Positions 45,826-56,255 of a stretch of 64,000 nt of DNA are shown piece by piece (the stretch's first letter is position 1; every line of letters begins with the position of its first letter). Position numbers and translations under genes: made by a program. The stretch comes from Hypholoma sublateritium FD-334 SS-4 (Eukaryota; Basidiomycota; Agaricomycetes; Agaricales; Strophariaceae): positions 62,001 to 126,000 of the forward strand of contig KN817531.1 in the NCBI GenBank assembly GCA_000827495.1, in the 5' to 3' direction. The notes under the pieces are model-generated. The model was not told the DNA's origin. It saw nothing but the letters and a program-made list of their open reading frames with translations, and made no database searches.

Positions 45826-48139
45826 CTACAAATACAAAGAGATAAGCTGCATCCCATGTTCTTCTAATTCGGCTTTAGGGATTTTGAACCCTTTCTTGGA
45901 ATGGAGCTTCATGGTGAAGGGCGGTCCGGGCATTATCACCACATTTCCAGATGGAATGAAGTTTCCTTTCTCCACTCCATCCCAATCTAATTTCAGTGCG
46001 AGAGGGTACCGGGGAAGCAGAATGTGGTTGCTAGCGTCAATACCGAAATTGATTATTCCTATCATAGAGATATGTCGTGGCAGTCCATCCGGCATTGTCG
46101 CATGGTTTGGGGCGTGCAGATCAGCCAGGTCTGCTGTGTATAATCTGCTGTGGCACATGAGGTAGTGTAATGTCTTTGTTTGAAACCTGCCATCAATTTC
46201 ACCAGTGGAGGTGTAAAATGCAATTGGTAATTGGGCAGACAGGGCCCCTTTTGCCGCATAGTTGTCATTTTCTGCTATGTCGGCGATAAGGCAAGGAGCA
46301 AGGAGGAGTGGAGTGTGCAAGCCCAGGTGGGTTGGAATGATTGGGTTGGGAGGCAGATATATATTCAAGTATGTACCTCCATTGGCCCGGGGATGATCCC
46401 AGAATTTTGTCCGATATCGGTAGTGTTCCAGCGACGATGGCAGGAGGCTTTCGCCCCCACTGTAGCGGCGGTTGAAAAGATCCATAACATTTTTCTTCGT
46501 GTTGAAGAGTTCACGGACCAGGCGGGAGAATGCGCGACTGGCACCCTCGCCATAGGCAATTGACATGTCGACCCCGAGAAGGCCCATGAGGGAGTATGAT
46601 GTATCCTCTTCACGTGTAACCTGTCGACCGCACGCCATCTGCATTCTGCGCGACAAGGGGATTGCTTCAATGGCGCCCCTCCAACTCAGTTCCAGCTCTC
46701 CGCTGGTAATCCCTGTTGCTGTTTTGATGACCGACTGAATTTCGGCGTCGGTACCGGAGCCTATCTGTTTCCAATTTTTATTGTAGAAAACACTACGGGA
46801 AGGCGCCAGCAGCTCCTGCAAGGTCCAGCCGCGGGTGAACCACGAGTCGCCATGAGCGTCGGAAATATTAGCAGTTTCTGAAAGATGTGTGATACAAACT
46901 GAAGCACGACGATACCAGTTGTACATTGACCGAATAGATTCGTCCAGCTCCGAGCTGCTGCTTTTGTTGATGCAGACAGTGTCAATCCAACCTAGGGTTA
47001 TGTTATGGTCTTGTGCGGTGGCTTCACAGAACCTGATGATCTTGGTATTTCCTCGCGGGTTGCGCTCGCGCATGGCCCAGTCATGGAAAGTGACCTCCCC
47101 GGGCGTATCTCGCATCCAGGTGTGCGACAGGATAGCATAGTCCACACTTTGCTCAACAACGTCCTGTAGCAGCTCGTTCATTTCGCTTTGGCGGTGTCGA
47201 ACGTCATCCTTCAACATTTTGGCTGCCGCCCACTCCTCTTGAAACTTGGGCTTTCCCATGTTGGCAAGTACACCAGGAAGTATGCAGGAGAATATTTCAT
47301 CGCGCTGAATGAGCCGAATATTGGACCCATCCTTGTCAAATGCCAGAAGGCGGATGGGCATCTTGTTGACTACGTGGGCACGGGCCGCGTTCAGCGTCAT
47401 GATTTCCAACTCGCTCTGTGCGACATCTGCATTTTATTCGACGGAAAGCAGATGAGAACGAAGTTGATCGAGCTCGCAGTGTGACTCTCACCTTTGGAGA
47501 GATTCCGGGGAATAACTTTCATTCTGTTTTCGTCCACCGCCATGCTGCGCTTGGGAGGGTCCTCTAGTAGTGACCCACATTTTAGACACTTCCGAGCTAA
47601 TATATACTTGGAAAATTGAAGGACCTTACCTTGCTTATCATGAATCTCCGGAGACAAATTTGCGACTGCCTTGACAAATGTTCTCAGGGCAGACAGCAGA
47701 TTCTTGCCCTCCGATCCATTTATTGCTTCGGAAACACTGAAGTCTATAGTACGACCATTCAACGCCATATCATCCGGCGCTGAAACTGAGATACTATACA
47801 ATTTTGATCGTTGGTCTTGGTAGTAGCTATCGGACACGAACAAGATTAATGACTTTTGAGTCTTCGAAGAGATGACGGTAATTTTCTTACCTTGTCCCTG
47901 GATGAGCGGCTGCAAGAATGCAACAAGGGCACTCAACAGAACCATTGAACCTATATCTGAGCCTGCCTTTGCCTCTGGCGCGCCTGTGCATTTCGATAAT
48001 CGCGATTGGTGGTCATTGCATGAAATCGTGGTAATTAGCGATTGTCTAAGGATCACTCACGCAACCGGTTTGCTGCTTAAGTGCTATGTTACTCTCTGAT
48101 ATCTGCAGTTTTGGTAAAATTGCACTTACTTGTCGACAT
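45826..48139 (-). CDS. HET-domain protein (full length)
   Basis: Six exons (48139-48130, 47983-47891, 47826-47800, 47743-47630, 47596-47492, 47426-45826) sum to 1950 nt, 649 residues. The N-terminal part carries a CLKCGSLL CxxC motif. The HET domain lies at about 210-330: YAILSHTWMRD, LGWIDTVCINKSSSSELDES, YRRASVCITHLSE and WFTRGWTLQELLAPS, all three conserved blocks intact, followed by SYSLMGLLGVDMSIAYGEG. The C-terminal 270 residues form a beta-rich region shared with the truncated copy at 49403. HET domains trigger incompatibility or immune-like cell death in fungi, and related domains have TIR-like folds. The 5' exon of 10 nt and a 33-nt intron make the first part of the model less sure than the last exon. 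Confidence 0.85.
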
Positions 48140-49402
48140 TGAGAGCTCCAGATATTCAGTCCGTGCGATGTGGATGATGTGGTAGGAAGCTCATAGGGAG
48201 CGTGACCTGGCTGTGCAATGTGCATACGAACGCTGGCGGCACGCGCCGAGGCCAGAATCCGACTTCTCCGGCAGATCTAGCGCTCAGCGCTTTCCACCCG
48301 GCGCGGATCACGGCGTGGCGCTGAATGGCGCATACTTATTCGTGGCGGGCGTGACAGGCCGCGCGAAGTGCGTGGGTATAATTGTGTACATGTGCACTGC
48401 ATGCAGTTTCGAGAACGTACCGCGGCGCTGTCTTTCCCTGCGCGGAAAGACAGCCGCGTGACGGCGGGGGGGTGAGGCGGTCCTCCAGGTCGCCAACGCG
48501 CGAAGGACATGATTTACCCGATACTCCATTCACAACGAGGCGTGTTAGCGCTTCTTAGAGCGTGTACTAACAGGATTTCGTTCGCGAATTCCGCCCACGC
48601 GTGAATCGATGACGTTCAACACTCTCAGTCTCTTAATCCGCTGATGAGCCCGCGCTCACGCCGTCCACGAAATTCGTCAAAGACAATATTCCCGCGCTCT
48701 CCACCGCATTCCCACGATCGCCAACGCACATCGCCCAACGCCGCTCACGCATTTCTAGCACATTCCGCTCCATTTTACAACATCTTCACATTCCCCGACG
48801 ACCTTCACCGGCAGAGTTATTATCCGCACCCGTCACGCGCTTGATAATTCACCGAAGCACGACAATCGACACATTGTTAAAATTAGGCGCCCGTACACGC
48901 GGTAACGCACTGCCTCTTCGTATAAAATACATTCTTATACATACTCCTTACTTATTCTCTCCATTTAGTTCCATATGTTCATGCAATCTTACATACAAAT
49001 TACCGTACACAATGTAGGTGTAAAAACTCTGTAGAACTATGTACAAAAGCAATTAGTAAAATTAATTCATGCACTAATTTTGTCGTTCTACCTCTCGCTA
49101 TCGCTCTCGCCCTCGTATACCTATCGTCTCGTAACGTCATCGTACCGCGGAGTGTTTCAAATCTGACGCCGCAGCTTACACTCCATCGTATTTGGTTCCC
49201 GGTTGGCTAGAAGCCGTGTAGGAACACTCTCGCACCCCCACACACCCTTCGTCAAAGTTTCTGCATGTATTGTATCGTCTTTATTTCATTTTTTTTTGTT
49301 TTCTCGTCGCCGTTATTTGCACGCAGGACGCTTAACAGTGTACCAACGCTGCCCAAGTAGTTCAACCTTGCACCATAGCACATGTCTATGAATTTCAATA
49401 CA
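48140..49402. other. Intergenic with repeat copy B and an inserted stretch
   Basis: Bases 48410-48640 are copy B of the duplication seen at 45605-45770. The 740 bp at about 48641-49382 have no counterpart in copy A and hold no gene. They are Thr/Pro/Ser-rich in any translation and AT-rich after 48860. Confidence 0.4.
48410..48640. repeat. Segmental duplication, copy B (3' flank of HET copy 2)
   Basis: Same ordered blocks as at 45605-45770, and in the same orientation relative to the adjacent HET gene. Small insertions separate the blocks. Confidence 0.6.
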
Positions 49403-50176
49403 CTACAAATACAAAGTGAAAAGTTGCATCCCATGTTTTTCTAATTCCGCTTTAGGGATTCTAAACCCTTTCTTGGACTCGAGCTTCATGCCATGGAAGG
49501 GCAACCCAGAGTGTATAACCACATTTCCGGATGGAGTGAAGTTTCCTTCCTGAACTCCATCCCAGTCTAATCTTAATCCAAGAAAGTACTCAGGAAGCAG
49601 AATGTGGCTGCCAGCGTCAATACCAAAATTGATGATTCCTATCATAAGGATATATTGCGACAGCTCATCCGGCATTGTTGCATGATTTTGGGCACGCAGA
49701 TCAGCCAGGTCTCCTGTGTATAATTTGCTGTGACACATGAGGTAGTGTAATGTCTTCGACTGGAATCTGCTGTGAATTTCACCAGCGGCGGTGTAAAAGA
49801 AAGCTGGTGATTTTGCAGAGAGGGCCCCTTTCGCCGCATAGTTGTCATTTTCTGCTATGCCTGCAATAAGGCAAGGAGCAAGGAGGAGTGTAATGCGCAT
49901 GCCCAAGTGGGTTGGGATAATTGGATCGGGAGGCAGATATATATCCAAGTGTGTACCTCCACTGGGATAATCCCAAAAATTTGTTCGATATCGGTAGAGC
50001 TCCAGCGATGACGGGAGGCTTTCACCCATGTTGTAGGTGTGGCTGAAAAGATCTATGATATTTTTCTTCGAGTTGAAGAGCTCACGGACCAGGCGGGAGA
50101 ATGCGCGACCGGCACCTTCGCCATAGGCAATCGATATGTCAACACCAAGAATGCCCATGAGGGACATCGGGGAACT
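49403..50176 (-). pseudogene. Truncated second copy of the HET gene
   Basis: The frame ends ELEKHGMQLFTLYL and matches the last 260 residues of the HET gene at 45826 with many substitutions but no stop or frameshift: SLMGILGVDISIAYGEGAGRAF against SLMGLLGVDMSIAYGEGASRAF. DNA identity stops at gcccatgaggga (50166 here, 46593 in copy one). Upstream the HET core (LSHTW, the CIN block, GWTLQEL) is missing. An ATG at the junction (MSLMGILGV) could start a 257-residue protein lacking the HET domain, but the abrupt end of homology suggests a truncated pseudogene. The reading frame is remarkably clean for a dead copy. Confidence 0.75.
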
Positions 50177-51644
50177 AGGGCCCATCAGATAAGAAAAAAT
50201 CAAACATTGTACAGCTCGAAAATAAAAGAAATGTGTATCATTGAGTGAATTCTTGTCAGGCTGCTGTTCGTGCCTTTTATAGGACGATGATAGTGGCGTA
50301 ATCCACCACGACTACAAGACATATTTGTGATGCGCAAATATGTCTGGCAGATATATACGGTGCGCATATGAATTACTGATGTTGAAAGGCCAGCAGTAAC
50401 AAGGATTCCGAACAATAAAATACTTCAGATTTTAAGTCATTGGCACCAGCTTAGATATAGGAAGATAGATTTTGTAGACTTTAGCAGATAAAACATCGTG
50501 GACCTTGCGTTCAGCACCGGTAATATGCACAAGTCTGATACAGCGCGTGGGAAATGTATATATTGGACAACGGTTCAGAAAAATAGGCGCTAGCGATAAT
50601 GGTAAATTCAGAAAGTTCAAAGGAAGGCTTGTATAGGTTACGGGATAGCCAATATATGTAATAAAAGGTGCTAAGATCACCGCTATGCCGTCGATAAAGG
50701 GCGTAAGGGGACAATGAATTGGAACAAAGCCCAGAAATATCACCTCCGACATCGACAATGGCATGAGAATGAACGATATGCATTCTAAAACGGCTAATAC
50801 TTGCAACAACAGGGACTACTACCAGTCTGGTGAGACACGTAAGAGCTTGGTCGGGACTCAATTAACGACGCTTTAAAAAAGGATGGTGTAACTTGGGGAA
50901 TATCCAAGACGCAAGACAAACGGCTAGATATTCGTCAATATTAGAAAATAGAGCGGGCAACTTATTCACGGCACTCACGGTGGCATGAGAGCGACTGACG
51001 TACGTTCTAAAACGCGTAATACTTACCACGGAAGGAACTACTACCGGTCTGACGAAACACGTAAGAACTTGCTCGGAACTCGATACACGACATTTTGCAG
51101 ATAGATGGTGTAACTTGTAAAATATTGATGGTAAGAGACAAACGGTCAGGTATCTATCAAGATTAGAAAGTAGCGCAGAAAATCTATTCATGGCGCTCAC
51201 GGTGGCAGGAGCACGACTGACATACGTTCTAGATCGGGTAATCCTTGCTATTAAAGGCACCAGTAGTAGGCTGACAAAACATGTAGGGACATGATAACAA
51301 GCCCAAAGATTGAATTACAGACCAGAAGAAGACAGTGCGCTACTACCGAGAAAACGGCACAGTAATAGAGAACTGAGTTCAACTTAAACTAGCCTCACAG
51401 GGCAAACAGCTCGCGACCATACCTGGAAGACTTGATTGCCAGTGAACGGAGATCGACCCAATCAATCCGAATGATAAAGAATTAAATTAAATTGTTGGTG
51501 GGGTTTGCGGCATGACTGTCGTCCCTGCTGATTGATAACGGCTGTCCGAGGCTCTACACACTACACACTTCTTGCTGCTTCATTAAAATTACTCGCGTCG
51601 GAAATGGACGATTGACCTGGAAGGGAGACAAATACAGAAACTAA
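50177..51644. other. Repeat-rich interval, no secure gene
   Basis: From the HET truncation point to the DUF6698 gene no family is recognised. Bases about 50750-51290 are a tandem repeat (separate entry). Minus-strand ORFs at 50432-51260 are translations of this repeat. Confidence 0.35.
50750..51290. repeat. Tandem repeat, period about 220 bp, about 2.5 copies
   Basis: Recurring blocks are taatacttacca/taatacttgcaa/taatccttgcta (starting near 51017, 50796 and 51238), gtaagagcttggtcgggactc/gtaagaacttgctcggaactc, gatggtgtaactt, gacaaacggyyagrtat and caatattagaaa/aagattagaaa. Spacing is 220-221 bp. In the minus-strand translation the copies align as RFRTYVSRSHATVSAVNKLP and RSRTYVSRAPATVSAMNRFS, so the period is close to a multiple of three. 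Confidence 0.75.
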
Positions 51645-52836
51645 TTATGTAGTGCTGCCTTCTGCTGCCAAGGCTGCTCGCTTAGCGGCCTCTCTTTTGG
51701 CCTTTATCTTTGCCAGTACACTGTTCTTAGAAACTGGTCTTGACTGTGGAGTGTAATTTGGGAACACATGACTGTTGAATGAGTACGAAATTCTGAGTTT
51801 GGAGCAGCACGAGGACGAGCGGTGCATCTCACCGGTTCCACCAGGCCAACAGACGGTCCACCTCCGCAGTCTCATCGGGGTGCTCAAGAAGTTCGAGAAT
51901 ACTGTTGTAGAACCTTTCAGAATCTGTTGTGGTATCATTTCTGTTGAATACATTGGATGAACACAGCGCGAATCTTGCCTATACGACTCGGATATAAACA
52001 AATTACCGACCCAGAGGAATAAAGAAAATCGCACCTGCACAGCGGCATATGCAATGGACGCTCGAGTTACACTAGTCATGCCGTGTATTCGGGCATTTCC
52101 TGACCTTGTCGCCTTGGCTTCCCTCTCTACAGAGCTAGGGGAGGTAAAGATATGTTTAAATGTCTAATGTCGCAGTACAAGAAGCGATTCGGGGGTGAGC
52201 ACATTGAACTGATAACACAAGAAACATCTACCGACCTTGACCAGTAAAGAGCTCTGTAGAAGCCCTTTCCACGGGTCATTTTCATCGTATTTGTATGAAT
52301 TATACAAGAATATTGGCCATTGATCGCCAGCCACTGAGAGCTCGCCTGTCCGTAGTTTGTCCTTGATCCTATAAATTACAATTAGACAAGAATTAGAGCC
52401 AACTAATTAAAATACCTTTGGCAATCATACTCACTCTTGGTCTGACCAATCAACCCCGGCTGGGCATAGGAGTGCACCAGTAACCTCATGATTAAACCCG
52501 CGATTGATTTTGACATTTCGTGAAATGGGGGGAATGAGGGCTTCGCCCGGCGCCGTAAGCCAATCGATTATAGCCGATTTCAAGCTCTTTGTGTCATCGG
52601 ATCTAGCACTCGATGCCCCTTTTTGTAGCTGAGGGTCGCGATATAGGTCACCCCGCTTTAGAAACAGAAGGCAGATAGGCACTTACCATCACCGCAATTG
52701 CATGGACCTCTTCCTCAGATTCAGTGCTCATGAGCCTCTCTTCGAGGCCGGGAATACATCTGAGCAATTCTAGAAATACTCTATGCTCGCGTCGCTCCCT
52801 GTATAACACCAAATCTACTAAGTATGGCTCGGGCAT
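51645..52836 (-). CDS. DUF6698-domain protein
   Basis: Six exons (52836-52687, 52655-52435, 52368-52236, 52163-52035, 51978-51833, 51771-51645) sum to 906 nt, 301 residues. The domain runs from RGDLYRDPQLQKGA through KSAIIDWLTAPGEALIPPI, NRGFNHEVTGALLCPAGVDW, SVAGDQWPIFLYNSYKYD, DPWKGLLQSSLLVKTFKHIF, TSPSSVEREAKATRSGNARI and GMTSVTRASIAYAAVQARFA to DRLLAWWNR. The FTSPSS and DPWKGLL blocks are those of Agaricomycete DUF6698 proteins, which are expanded in mushrooms and of unknown role. The C-terminal tail is a basic helix (LAKIKAKREAAKRAALAAE). The gene appears intact. Intron 1 is only 31 nt. Confidence 0.85.
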
Positions 52837-53973
52837 AGTAGCAGAAGCAACCGTATGAGACTCCTACTGTGACGTGAAGGACTCCTCTGGCTCGTCGGCG
52901 CGCTCGCCCATACGAACAATCCCATTGTTAATCAGGGCCTGTATGTTACAGAGAGCATGAATTGTGCGCCCAAAATGACGCCCGTGATGGACAAGAGGGT
53001 CCGTAGAGCGCCTGTACCATTCAGTGTTCCAAATAAGTCATCCTGGACTCCATCTGTCATGTTTTAGGGACGCACGGTTTTTTCCTGGGGCCAAGTTGTA
53101 GCGCATCAACATTCTCTTTGTTAGACATACTTCAGTGATTCTCCGTCGTCGAAGCGTGCAGAAATTCTAGGAGGATTATCGAAGGCCGAGAGCGAAGTAA
53201 ATTGCTTTTTTCTACTAGTTACAAAGCTTGAGCACGGTCGGTTTTTGTTGGGTTGAACATGTTTCACAAATCGTTTGAAATAAAGTCGAGGTCCGTTCCG
53301 ATCTTACAGAGTGCGTGATTGTTGCCCTCGGGTCGCGAAACTGTACACAACCTTCTAAGCTCGGCTAAGCTGGCAAAATCGCTGTCGTCATCTCTGTCGT
53401 TTAGTAGTACTATTCCGGCAATGACATGTCTACATGGAGGTATCGCGGCCCTGCAATTTTGTCTTGCCATCCACTGCTTCTCAACAACAGAGATGTCATT
53501 GTCCGATGTTTTTACCACAGCTAAAGGCAGCAATTGAAAGTGTTATGTTTCAAGGAAATCCAAAATCTACAACGCAGATGCCATCAACGCACTTGATAAA
53601 GAAATATGTTTCTAGTATTCTCCGAGGCACCCGGTGTCTGCGCGAAATTAGATTCACGCTGACTTTTTTTTTGCAACAATAGCCACATCACTGAAGTCTT
53701 CTTAGTCATATATAGGAAGGTAGAACATAAGTATTCAGTCAACTGTGACACTACTGGTACAACATAGACTTTTCAAATAGCATAAGAGGGGACCATCGCA
53801 AAGTAATACATATTTTACACACATGTAATGCACAAATCCACAAAACAGTCTACACCCCGACATGTGATAATGAGTAAAAAATGGACTCGGATTTCTGTGG
53901 CACCTAGGAGCTCCTGTGTTTTAGCACGCAGATAAATGAAGGGTGAGATGAAATCTTACCTACTGACAAGCTT
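52837..53973. other. Intergenic, one orphan ORF (53264-53533, -)
   Basis: No recognised gene. The minus-strand frame 53533-53264 (89 codons, starting MLPLAVVKTSDNDISVVEKQ and ending in DLDFISNDL) has a protein-like composition. It could be a final exon or a small orphan gene, but no partner exons were found. Confidence 0.3.
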
Positions 53974-55590
53974 CTATTTCTGAGACTCCAACTTTGGCAG
54001 TCGATTCTCCATCAGGGCCAATGGATCGTCTAAAAAGTGCATCCCCCGAGCAGTGGCATCAGCATAAAGTTCACCAAATTCTAATATCCTTTCTCGCCAG
54101 GAAAATTCTTGGTGTCGCTTCTGGTCTACGAATGCTAGGCTGCAAGGGTGGTCAGCCGAACGACACCATTCGATATCGCTAAATGGTAAATGTATCTGCC
54201 GGCGGACACACTCCTGGCGGAGGAAATCCAGATTTTGGTGAATACCGATCAGCCTGGTTTTGTCTGTTGCATGAACACTGATTTTTGGAATGAGTAATTC
54301 CAAATAAAGACCTATGTCGGCTACGATAGCCAACTGCCTCAGCGTGAGAGCGTTCTTCGCATCAATCGCTATGGCATATTGGCACTCCAGATCCTCGGGT
54401 GAAGAGCAAGAAAATGGGTTGGATGACGACTGGGTATAAATTTCATTAGAAAGAAAACAGCATTGATTTGAAAATGCTGACTGGTAAAGTTGAAGCCCTG
54501 TTCCATTGTGTGGCTTCCCAGAGTGTAACGGCTTCATTAACGGCGGCGTGTATGGCAGAGGTAAGTAGAGACCCGTCATGAACCGGGCCCTTGGGCGATG
54601 GTGGATTTCGGACACGTGGATGAAACAAAAAAAATGAGGCGGAGTGAGGCAACTGGGTATCAGACGTATTACTATTAGCCTTGCCATCGGCAAAGATCGG
54701 CTGGTGTTGGAGTGCACCCGGACCTATAAGGTGTATGAGAGTCGAGTTTGAATTTTCTCAGCGGCAGGCCTACTTTGGTCAATCCGGCCATTTGATGGCG
54801 GACGATGACTTCCAAGCATGTGGTTGCTGCTCTCGTTGGTAGCTTGAAGGCGGCCCAAACCAGACTGCGGTGAGGTGGCGCAAGTTTCTGACTTGTATTC
54901 AGGGGCAGTGAAGCAAAGGTCTGAACTCGAGTCAGAAGACCCAGATCCTGGTGGAGGCCCGGGCATATCAGGGAGGTTGCAGTGGGTTGGACTTGGAGGC
55001 CTAGTGGCTGAGGGTGAATATGGCGGGATATAGTCACTGGGAATCGGAACGTGGCTGTTCGGCGGCGGGCTGGGATCCACCGACGTCGCGAGGTTTGGAA
55101 GGGAATGCGCCTGAACGTATCCATCAAGAGTCGGAGGCTGCTGGGGTTTGAGCAGGCTCTTATCTATAGTCGGCTGGAAAATAGAGACAAAGGGTGGGAT
55201 GGCAGTCGGCGGGCGGTCAAGCAATTTCGTATCGTTCGCTACAAAGTGCACTGTGTCCTTTGATTCGGGGGGGGAAGAGTCAAATGCGTGGAAGCTGACC
55301 TCGGAGAATGTGGGGGGAATTTTGTGGACATCGCTGATCTGTGGCAGGAGCGGAGTGTACGGGTTGGGGTGGCCATTTGAGCCAGGGGTGGCAGTGGGTA
55401 TAGTGGAGTCTGAGCCATACAAATTTGAAGGTTTCAGGAGCGTGGATGAACCTGCGTCTCCATTGAACAGGAGAATAGAAGAGTGAGGAAGCAAGTTGAA
55501 GGAGGACTTGATGGATTTGAAGGAATCCGAGTCTGAGCAGTGAGCGTTTCTCTCGTCGCAGCGAGAATTTCGTAAGCTGATAGCCGCCAT
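53974..55590 (-). CDS. Pro/Ser-rich protein with helical C-terminal domain, unrecognised
   Basis: Three exons (55590-54774, 54723-54482, 54429-53974) sum to 1515 nt, 504 residues. Residues 1-330 are disordered, Ser/Pro-rich (SATRPPSPTHCNLPDMPGPP is typical). The last 190 residues look folded: DGSLLTSAIHAAVNEAVTLW, then after the splice SPEDLECQYAIAIDAKNALT, RQLAIVADIGLYLELLIPKI and IHLPFSDIEWCRSADHPCSL, ending in a charged helix. The two introns (gtaggc...ttatag of 50 nt; gtcagc...acccag of 52 nt) keep the frame and remove in-frame stops, which supports the model. I recognise no family. The start is the first ATG of the frame. Confidence 0.7.
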
Positions 55591-56255
55591 GGCGGTGTTG
55601 GCAGAGTTAAAGCACGTCAATGCCAATATACCCTGGCACTGGTACGCAGACGTACTCCGAGTCGCGCTGGTCAGCCTTTCAGGTGGTAGACCGGCGACCG
55701 GTCCTGCTTAGGAATCCTCCTAAAATACGGCTGAGTCTAAATCACTGTCAAATGGGGTTCAAATCCTCAACTAAGTATCTTGAACGTCCACCGTGACGGT
55801 CGAGGGAGCAAAATTGGCGACCTCTGTGAATGTGATGATGGTCACTAAGATTCAGGGTGTTTGAGTGGGCATCAGATTCAGACCTTGGCAGCCTGTAAGA
55901 ACGCTTGATTCCAATTTCCTCCTCTCTGAATCTAGTACGGTAATTGCTTCAGTTGATGGCATTCTTGGGCATAAACACCGATATCTCATTGATATCTAAC
56001 CTCCAGATATCAAGCCATTTGAATCTCGACTTTTCTCGAGTACGTACCTGAGCATCGATTCTAGTTTCATCGACCTGCTGCATGTGGGTAATATGCAGCT
56101 ATACACGCCTGTCAACGTGCAACGACAATAAATAATATTCTAATGATACGCCAATAGCAACTTGAGAAAGCCGAGAACCCCATGATTGACATGATTTCGA
56201 TCATCAAGGGACTTGTGGAATCCATCTTGCCAGTAACAAATATACAAACTTATTG
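55591..56255. other. Intergenic, no gene seen
   Basis: It holds the 5' region of the Pro/Ser-rich gene and the 3' end of the MSP gene. A tRNA-like B-box at about 55753-55768 was considered and rejected. Confidence 0.35.

Noticed and set aside
55690..55790. tRNA-like T-arm (ggggttcaaatcctc) near 55753-55768
   Set aside because: The B-box and T-stem look right, but there is no matching A-box or D-arm at proper distance and only a weak seven-base acceptor pairing upstream. A lone B-box is not enough for a tRNA gene.
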